From Isoetes taiwanensis (taxonomy: Eukaryota; Streptophyta; Lycopodiopsida; Isoetales; Isoetaceae), in NCBI GenBank assembly GCA_021234155.1, contig JAJEKV010000418.1, positions 62,001 through 126,000 of the forward strand: a stretch of DNA of 64,000 nt, in the 5' to 3' direction. Under the pieces are notes generated by a model. That model saw nothing but the letters and a program-made list of their open reading frames with translations. It searched no databases and was not told the origin of the DNA. The translations under genes and the position numbers were made by a program. Below are positions 56,438 through 64,000 of this stretch, in pieces (within the stretch, counting starts at the first letter, position 1; each line of letters opens with the position of its first letter).

Positions 56438-57030
56438 AGAGGAGACTACTCCAAATAACAACAAACTTATTCTCTTCGACCTGAATAGAGTTCTTATCAA
56501 GTCCTTTTCCAAGCAAAGTACAGTGCTGCACCTCCTTTTCCTGGAGTGGTTCTAGATACAAAGACCAAATGGGTGTATCCAAGACCAGGTGTTCACAAAT
56601 TGTTGAGCCATCTGAAGGACAGAGCCAGCATTGGTATATGGTCATCCATGTTGAGAAACAATATATTAGAAATTAAAGAGAGCTAAAGAACTTCGATTTC
56701 TACATTATTTTAGATCAAGGTAATTGTGGGATTGTTCGTCGACCACAACATGGAGCAAAGAATATCTTCATCAAGAATATACATGAGGCCTTGGAGGTGA
56801 TAGAAGGATTTCCGTGTAAGAGCATATATGTTTGGTGGATGATGACACCATCGAAAGTGTTGCTTTGAATGTAGACAACATCATAAATCCGGACATGGCA
56901 CCCAAATAATGTAGATGAAGAGAATTGGATGTCGCTATAAATACTACGATGTTTGACTCCCTCATATTAGCCCCCATGCGCCTACTTCCCCAGTAATAGA
57001 CCGTGATTTGCAAGGAAAAGCTTAACCCTA
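56438..57030 (+). pseudogene. FCP1-like HAD phosphatase domain
   Basis: Motif I is 'KLILFDLNRVLIK' (56462-56500), with D-x-N where active FCP1/SCP enzymes have D-x-D. After a frame shift come 'YPRPGVHKLL' and 'ASIGIWSSMLRNNI' (motif II region), then 'GAKNIFIKNIHEALEVI' (the conserved Lys block) and 'VDDDTIESVALNVDNIINP' (motif IV acids, near 56834-56890), and finally 'WHPNNVDEENWMSL'. This is the order of the NIF/FCP1 homology family, which removes phosphate from protein Ser/Thr. At least three frameshifts are needed. The D-to-N change resembles plant FCP1-like relatives presumed inactive. Confidence 0.7.
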
Positions 57031-57122
57031 CGCATTCTATGATCCGTTGTAAAAAATTATCACAATGAAAAATATATCTAGATTTGTAAAAATTCCTTGT
57101 ACATGTACATAACTTATAAGAA

Positions 57123-57150
57123 CTAGTTATGGTGCCCGGCGTTGCCGGGC
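57123..57150 (-). mobile_element. Helitron 3' end (minus strand)
   Basis: On the minus strand: hairpin GCCCGGC-AAC-GCCGGGC (57150-57134), then seven bases, CTAG (57126-57123) and T. It matches the 3' end at 36721-36748 at 25 of 29 positions, so both are members of one family. The body would extend to the right; I could not find its 5' end. Confidence 0.55.
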
Positions 57151-60100
57151 TTTAGTAACAATTTGAAGGGGTCTTCGCCATCTACCATCTGAGACCAAAT
57201 TGTAATAGGTGCCAATCGTTATGGATATGAACACGGGTAGAAAGTTATTACATATATGTGCATTATAGAAGGCATTAACTCATGTTTTAGACATATATTG
57301 CTCTAAGTTTATGCAACATCTTTTTATAAAAACATAGTCATGCAGAAAAATGTCCCACATTGTCTCAATCTTTAACACGCTTGTGTTAAAGGTTGATCAA
57401 ATTTGTTTCGCTTTGCATATGCTATTGATCTTTATCCTCAAAAGCGTGTTGTGTCACTGTAGATCCAACATTGGGCTATATTATAAAGGTTATGATGCAA
57501 TATGTTTGGCATGACTACACCTAAGATCTTTTTATTTGAAAGGAATGCAATGTCGTTTATGGTATATATCAAATCATCAATTGACTTGCATATATTTTGG
57601 GTGCCCGTCTACAATCCCATCTGTAACCTTGACTAAAACTTAGCATGATTTATTATGTTATATACAACCTTTACCAAAACTTAGCGATGGCAATTCAAAT
57701 AAAATGTATCAATGCGCCTTTAATGTCTGCAATAGTATCTTGAGTGCTAAACGTCCAACTAAGTGGTTGAATAAAATAACGTAATTACAGTAAATTTAGT
57801 AGTATAAATGGATCATACATTTAGCATATAATGTTGTGGGTTGTTAAATGTTGTGGATTGCTTACCTAACAACAAACAAACATTTTTGTTAGTGTTTTTG
57901 ATGAAATACAAAATGGAGGATATATAGTCAAATTGCTTGATAATCTTGGTAAACTATCCTTGGGTTACAGGGTAGCAGCTTCATCATGTTCAAACGGGCA
58001 CTCCACGACCAAAACTTAAGAAGAAATTGATCATTTCCCGTTTCTCATATATATCAAAATTTAATGTATTTAAAACAAAAAATAAAACTTGGGAAAGAAA
58101 GTTGATGAAGGTGGGACTCGAACTCAAGTTTGCATCGCGTATGTGCCAATAACGCAAACCACAAAACTATCATCATGCAAAGAACTTAGAATATTTTCAA
58201 GATAAAAAACAATAACAAATTACAGACAGAGACAATAGTGACTGATGAAACATAATCGTGACTTAATTTAGGCCGAAACTCTCTATAAAAATTGGATGAA
58301 CATGCAAGAAAAGAAGCAATTTATTTCTCATGAATCAAATACACTAATTCAAGCATAAAATAGAAATAGATTCATTTCTAGCATTCAAGCAAAGATAAGG
58401 CTCTAGATAATTGAGTTGCCTGTAATGCTCAAACCACTACCCCAATCAGAAATTTCCTTTTACTCCTCCTACTACTATTTTCTAACTAAGGACCTAAGAA
58501 GATACACAACATTATGCTATACGAAACCCCAAATGAGTGCACGCTAAACATGCAATCGCATAGTTTCCGAATAACAAATACAATCCAATCATTGCCTAAA
58601 AATTTAGTCTTGTCACCTAGGTTTTAGAAGTCACTCAAATTTGGGGCATTTGCTTTCATGCATTGCGGATGTAACCTTCATCAATGGTTTTGGATGCTGG
58701 TCCTGCAAACAGAACTACATTCTTAAATAGTAATGATGCCGAAACCAGAAGACATCCAATGCATCAAATCTCAAAAACATTTTTGTGGATCTCGTGACCA
58801 AAGATTCCCGGATAGAATACAATGTATCACATGCTTCGGATGAACGCTTTTCTTCACATCAATGTAGCTTTTGTTATTACATACACTCATCCCACTTCAT
58901 AAATAGAGAACTTGAGTTAAAAAAAAACCTAATATCGGAAAAAACTTTGGGAAAGGATCTATTTGGAAGCAAAATGAGCTAGAAGTCTACTTCTATGCAC
59001 CGCACTACATTCCTATTAACTCAAATGCTTAAATTTCTTCTACTTTATATGAAGATAACATTCTTGGCATGAAAGATAGATCATATCGATGCTAAATCAT
59101 GATTTTCTCGATGTATTTGAATTTTTATTATGAAAGTATATTTTGATTCAACTTATATAAAATCAACAATTTAGGCACATGCATCACCGGCAGTCGCATG
59201 GTGGACAAATACAAAGATGAAGAACTCGCTACATAACAACATCATTAGTACCGCAGAAAAATAAAAGCAAGTGATAATCATACATCAAAGGAAAACCAAG
59301 CAGCTTGGTCACCGTTTTCAAAGTGCTTTCGAGATGGCCGATAGTTTTATCATGTGGATAAGATGCAACAACGTAATAGAATGGCACAAAGGGCCAAAAT
59401 ATGACGCATTAAATGTAGGAAAATACTTGGAATTAAAAAAGTAGAGTTGAGGCAAAAGCATGTGTCCGCATATGTGCTATAAAAGGCTAAGAACGATGTT
59501 GTCAAGTTGCATGCAAATAATGTTTCATATGTGGCACTATGAAAAAAATGTAATTCTATCCCTAATTTTTCTAGCCATATGCATGAAGCAAACCCCATCT
59601 CCAAATTTTATTCCAAGGTTAAAGCATTTTGCTCAAATTTGCATTCAAAGTCCCATTCCGGTCGGTTTGTAAATATATGGGAATAATAGCTCGTGAAGCC
59701 GCTGCCTCTCTATCTCCGCATTTGTTCGCCAGATCAAATACTACTTTTGTTTTAGCTTGTGCTATAGAAGAGAGAGGCTCTGTAATCTAAGAATCTTACT
59801 AAATTTTGCATCAAGAAAGCTGACCAAAAGACGCTAATAAACACTGCTAGAAGATAAGCCAATCAATTTTGTGCAGAGGTTTCTACCATTCATGGATAAC
59901 AAAAGTTGGATGTAAAAAGGAGCAAAAAATCTAAACATTTGTGTGTGTAAGAGGCCATTTGCATTATATACATTTGTGTGTGTAGTAAGAGAATGCCATT
60001 TGATGGAGCTTTTATGTACAATGGATTTTGAATGTTTTAGAGTCCAAAGTGGTCATGAAAGAAGCGTAGGGGAGGCTGCCTTTGTGAGCCCTCCCCAACC

Positions 60101-62872
60101 TTTTTGACAGGAGTTTCAGCCTACGTGTAGAAGAAGAAGAGAATTTTGGTCATGTTAATACCCCCCTTAAAGGGATGATGGTGATAAGAAAGTATTAGTG
60201 GACACGCCTCTTTAAGAAAATGACAAATTAGCGGGTGGAAATGGCAATCCTCATTGATTTTCCCTCAACCTTAAGGAAGCCAACACCATATTATCCTTTG
60301 CAAGAGGGCTGTTGTGGGGCTTGCAATTATTGGACATAGGTGGCACCATGAACGTCTTGGGAATCAACAATTGCGCCTTCAAGTCTACTCTAAAGAGGAG
60401 GTTTGTGGGCCTTTATTGCATTTCTTATTTTGATTATAATCGCGATACTTTGCATAATTTATAATTAGCCTCGCCAAAAGCAGATTCTTGTAAATCTTAA
60501 AGTTGCTGGAGAAAACTTATACTACAGGATAGATGTTCTATAAACTTTGTTTCGTAGATATGAATTAACTATAAAAGTTGGCTACTTCTAGTTGTGCTCT
60601 TTCATGTTTTTAGGTTTAGTAATATGTGTGTTCAAAAGGATTACTATGTACCTTTGCTACTGAGAAGAAGCCAACTCTAGGTCGGTTACATTGGTTTCTT
60701 TCACGATTAAAAAGTTCTAGAAGTGCAGATAACAACAATAATAAAATTTGTAATGTGGAAAGTTCTCTTTTTTTCATAGAAAGTGAATCAGTTTGTTTAC
60801 CTTGGGGAAAATGAAGGAGAGCCTTTTGGGGCGCCATATTCTGCATAAATTATACCGAAGTTCTGAGATATGTTGGCCAGCTTTTGAAGCCTCAGAATCG
60901 GTCTCAGATTTTGGGTCAGAATAGTACTTTAGCTTATTCCGTTTTGCAAACATCGATCAAGGCATCATCATTATAAAAGCTTCTAAAGAGTAACTTAGTA
61001 GCCGAAAGTAACTCAATAATGTAATAGCAAGAGAATTTCCCCGCAGGTAAAGATATGTCATATGATGAACACAAAAAATGTAACAAAATCTTACTCCGCC
61101 GGAGGTCTAAGATGCAAAGAATGCAACATGATCTTCCACAATGTACAATGGTAGCTTCTCATAAGTCAACCCCAAAAAAATGGTCTAATCGAGATCCTCA
61201 GGCATTATTATCTAGAATGTAGCTAATCAAAACACGAAGCCTTCCAACGAAGTTCACGGCAAAACAATGAATCATCAAGCTTCACGCTTTTATACCTTTG
61301 TTAAAAAGACGCACAAAATGATTTTTCAGATTCTCTCCTCGAAGCCGAACATATTCAAATTTTAGATAAATGGCACATTATGCATATTTGTGTAGCTTAT
61401 AAAGTCAGAATTCTCTGATCATATGACAACTTGATTAATAGAATTACATAATGCATGTTTATGACTTAGGTTGACTCGCGGATAGAATGATCATGCATGT
61501 CACTTTGGAGCTCCTGGCAACCGTGATTTGCTTGAAAATGTTAAAAATGCTAGGATGCCTAGCATGCAAGGATGCATTCCCTGTGACCAACAGGTCTAAT
61601 TTAATATAGCCCTGGCGTATGACAACATGTGGATATGCTTCAAAGAGAAAAAATACAAGCTTGTGATGATTTTAATTGTTATTTTCAAACTTCTCTCAAA
61701 AAATCTTGAAAAGAAGCAATTACGGACATCAAATTTGATCTCACCTATCTAAGAGCCAACCTTTAATGAAGCAAGCAATGGCCGGAGGAAGAAATGCCAT
61801 AACATCCCAATAGATAGAAATTATATTCTTATTGACATCATACTCACAAAGATGTAGCAAACTCAAGAAGCATGAAAAATGGATGAAAATGTATGCACAC
61901 CTTGAGACGATCAAGATAACGCCTCTTTCATGCTTGCATTTAAAACTTGATGTTCGGACCTAATTCTTTTGCACCAATGCAAGTGATCATAAGCAAGCAA
62001 CACAATCTCTTCCCGATGCACAAATCTGAAGAATGCTGGGAAGTGGAGCCGCTAGGGGTTTCGAAGCCCCGAGGAAAAGGCAATCTCAAATTTCTAGAAC
62101 TCATACCTATCTTGAACGAAAATGCACGCCGGATTGCCTCAGCCGCGGACATGCATGTTAGATTTGCCACTTTCAAGAATAAAAAGAATTTGAAGACAAC
62201 CATATTTTTAATTTCGATGCCACCAAAATGTCAAATACTTCTTCTATGATTTTTGGAAGATCGGGAAGTTTTCCCGCAGCCTAGAACCCTAAAAATCTTA
62301 GGAAATCAACTTATACAAAATTCCAAAAACCGGAAAATCCCAAATTAACAAGATTGATATACAAGATGTTTCTTGATGCAAAATTAGTTTGGCCTTGGCT
62401 CTTTCCAGTCTACACTATACTTTTTGCCTTGGTTTTGTTGTCACTAATTTCTAACGCATTCAATAAATGGTGCAATATTGCCATCAATTCATATTCAAAA
62501 AAATACAGGACGCAATTTCTTGCTCAAAACATAGGGAAAAAACCCGAGATAAAAAAAATGAACAGTGGAATAATTTCAAAATAACGAAATCGTGGTTTTC
62601 ACAAGAATAAAGTATAGTACAAAGTACAAAAGAACTTTCATCAGATCTGTGCAGTATTCTCAAAAACTAATAGCAAACTGAACGGTACTCAAGAGACAAT
62701 CTTATTGATGTTTAGAGAAACCAAACGATCCATGACATAATGCTTGTTATATAATTGTAAGACCATTGCATACATCCTTATTGCATGAAGATGAGTCTTA
62801 ATGCCTTGCAAGAGAAGAACCCAATCTAAAGACGGGATCCACCTTTGCCTAGGATGCATTATTATTTTAACC
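57151..62872. other. AT-rich stretch without a supported gene
   Basis: Short open frames (for example 58785-58982, 59460-59672, 61947-62249) show no recognisable domain. Part of it may be the body of the Helitron ending at 57123. A tRNA-like SINE head at 58108-58182 is listed separately. Confidence 0.5.
58108..58182 (-). repeat. SINE-like tRNA-derived head
   Basis: The minus strand ends ...CTTGAGTTCGAGTCCCACC, a near-perfect T-arm / pol III B box. It is preceded by a D-arm-like TAGTTTTGTGGTTTGCG about 40 nt upstream. The acceptor stem does not pair, so it is not a working tRNA gene. Confidence 0.4.
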
Positions 62873-63070
62873 CAAAATATCTAGTAATTCCTACAAATCA
62901 TGCACATAGAACTTTCCAATAAGGTTAAGCTTACATCATACAAAATTCCATGTGGACTTCCTTCGCTCCTATACTAAATTTACATTTCTCCCCAAAACTA
63001 CCTAGTAATTACCTACAAATCAAGCACATAGAACTTTTCGAAAGGTTAAGCTTACATCATACACAATTTA
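62873..63070. repeat. Tandem duplication, ~120-bp period
   Basis: The segment CCTACAAATCATGCACATAG...GGTTAAGCTTACATCATACA at about 62890-62943 recurs at about 63012-63064 with a few changes. The sequence between the copies is unique. Confidence 0.75.
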
Positions 63071-63239
63071 TTGCAAGATTCTCTGTGCACAAGTTCTTTA
63101 TGGATGAAACTCCTGCAGCCCACACCAAAGAAGGAAGGAAGTATATTTTAACGTCCGCTGGAGGCCAAACTTGACCTATGAGACTACAGACATGCAAAGA
63201 CACAAAGCAGATAAAATCACACCAAAAAGACAAATGCTA

Positions 63240-64000
63240 CTATACAATGTGTCCCTACTCTTTGGGATGAAAAAACCCCACATGGGAGGAAAAACCCGGT
63301 AGTAGGCTCGGGATCCCTTGTCCTATAAAGGGATTCTCTCGACGGTAGAGACTTGCAAAATGTAGGATCGCGCAGACGCAACCATTGACGATGCTGAAGA
63401 ATTGATGCGGCGGTGCCAGCAGAGCATCTAAGATCAAAGATGTGTTGCTCTGGATATGCGTGATATGCCGGACACTCTGGGTGCAGCATGGTGTTCATCC
63501 TCTCTTGTCGCGATGTGGCAACACCGCATATTCTCTCTCATGTAGGGGGATTCTCTCGGCCTCCATCGTAGTCCAACGACCTTTTTCAATTAGAGATGAT
63601 GGGACCTCGTCCTCACGCGGAGGCAATAGCTCTTCGTTTCTTCATAGATATATGCTTTCAAGCACTTGGTGTGGGCCATGTTCGTTGTTGGATAGTTCGT
63701 GTGGTAGTGCTTTCTGTTTTAGGCTTTGCATGAGTGGGTCGCATCCCGCGAGTGGTGGCAAAGTGCTCATTCGGTGTGCGGCCTGTCCCTGGGCATCGTG
63801 CATAGCAGCCGGTAGTCTATAGACCACATTGCGAACCATCCCCCCATAAAGCTGCTCCCCGCCATACTCTCTTAGCTTGTTGCGGCTCTTGTGCCAATAA
63901 CAAAGCCCCTGGGAAGACGTTTGTGCATCCATCTTTGGTGACCTTGTGGAAATATGCAAGATGTCTCAAGATAGCGGAATGTTGGGGGCCGTAACCCGCC
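63240..64000 (+). other. Possible edge of another LTR element
   Basis: From about 63263, AAAAAACCCCACATGGGAGG is followed by a TATA-like CCTATAAAGGG (63320-63331) and then less AT-rich sequence without genes. This is reminiscent of a promoter region in plant LTRs. The window ends before a second LTR, PBS or coding region, so it cannot be confirmed. The open frames at 63442-63959 show no domain. Confidence 0.25.

Larger units (their letters stand above)
38445..57030 (+). pseudogene. ParB-like / DNA-methylase-like / FCP1 phosphatase-like fusion gene, interrupted
   Basis: This decayed gene reads in order: an N-terminal part (38445-38687), a beta-rich part (38890-39219), a ParB-like domain (39277-39800), a Lys-rich linker, an N4/N6 DNA-methylase-like domain (40190-41409), an acidic Glu/Ser linker (55852-56304), an intron (56305-56437) and an FCP1-like HAD domain (56438-57030). 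Element D lies inside the methylase exon: the frame 'WVATEQ' at 41409 continues from 55852 as 'KEFLELYYPGVEKHHL' once the insertion and one GCAAC copy are disregarded. In-frame stops occur at 39694, 40943, 41226, 55935, 56127 and 56184, plus frameshifts. I do not know a described function. ParB-like domains bind DNA/CTP or cleave DNA, methylases modify DNA bases, and FCP1 domains dephosphorylate proteins. That it is one gene is inference from collinearity and frame. Confidence 0.7.

Noticed and set aside
36721-57150. GCCC..GC hairpin words at both ends as terminal inverted repeats of a 20-kb DNA transposon carrying the fusion gene
   Set aside because: Each hairpin is followed by CTAG and T at the spacing of a Helitron 3' end, so two oppositely oriented Helitron ends explain them better. 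No target-site duplication joins the two outer sides.
58108-58182. Functional tRNA gene
   Set aside because: The T-arm is good, but no acceptor stem pairs and the anticodon arm is not formed.
63442-63959. Cys/Ser-rich open frames on both strands as genes
   Set aside because: No domain, overlapping frames on both strands, and LTR-like surroundings.

Overview
This is nuclear DNA from a land plant. It looks like a large, transposon-rich genome of a non-flowering vascular plant. A fern is my best guess, from the style of the decayed PLS-type PPR gene and from the ParB/methyltransferase/FCP1-type gene; this is inference, not proof. There is no prokaryotic, viral or organellar gene content, and no intact single-copy host gene can be shown. 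Most of the window is mobile elements nested inside one another, and nearly every coding region carries frameshifts or stops.

Layout. 1-3400: non-coding, with local tandem duplications. 3416-5290: a wrecked PPR gene. 6295-19085: a LINE (LINE C) bounded by an exact 18-bp target-site duplication, with an almost open ORF2. A second LINE (AB, 7406-13295) lies inside it, split into two head-opposed halves as expected from twin priming. 19200-19732: a fragment of an OB-fold/zinc-ribbon gene. It is followed by a complete minus-strand Ty3/gypsy element (19733-30583; 2454-bp LTRs; TSD AGGAC) with an extra RNase H between protease and reverse transcriptase. 30589-31992: foldback sequences. 31993-36748: a probable non-autonomous Helitron filled with about 2 kb of polypurine sequence, which is itself split by a solo LTR of family D (33596-36029).

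38445-57030 holds the most unusual gene: a decayed gene coding in order for an unrecognised beta-rich region, a ParB/sulfiredoxin-like domain, a lysine-rich linker, a DNA-methylase (N4/N6, beta-order) like domain, an acidic linker, an intron, and an FCP1-type HAD phosphatase domain. One exon is interrupted by retrotransposon D (41410-55846; TSD GCAAC). When D and one TSD copy are disregarded, the reading frame continues on the far side. D has only 299 bp between LTRs of about 3.1 and 5.8 kb. Its lower LTR contains a young Copia element (41640-46875; TSD ATAAA). Its upper LTR contains a 3.3-kb array of about ten tRNA-like (SINE-like) units, four in one direction and six in the other.

57123-64000: another Helitron 3' end, a SINE-like tRNA head, a small tandem duplication, and otherwise AT-rich DNA without a supported gene; the last 750 bp may be the edge of another LTR.

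Relative order of events from nesting: the PPR and ParB-MTase-FCP1 genes and the Helitron came first; LINE C, element D and the solo LTR were inserted later; LINE AB and Copia came after their hosts. Duplicated LTRs differ mainly by one-base indels in homopolymers and by CG/CAG/CGT-type differences, so some frameshifts may be long-read consensus errors rather than biology.
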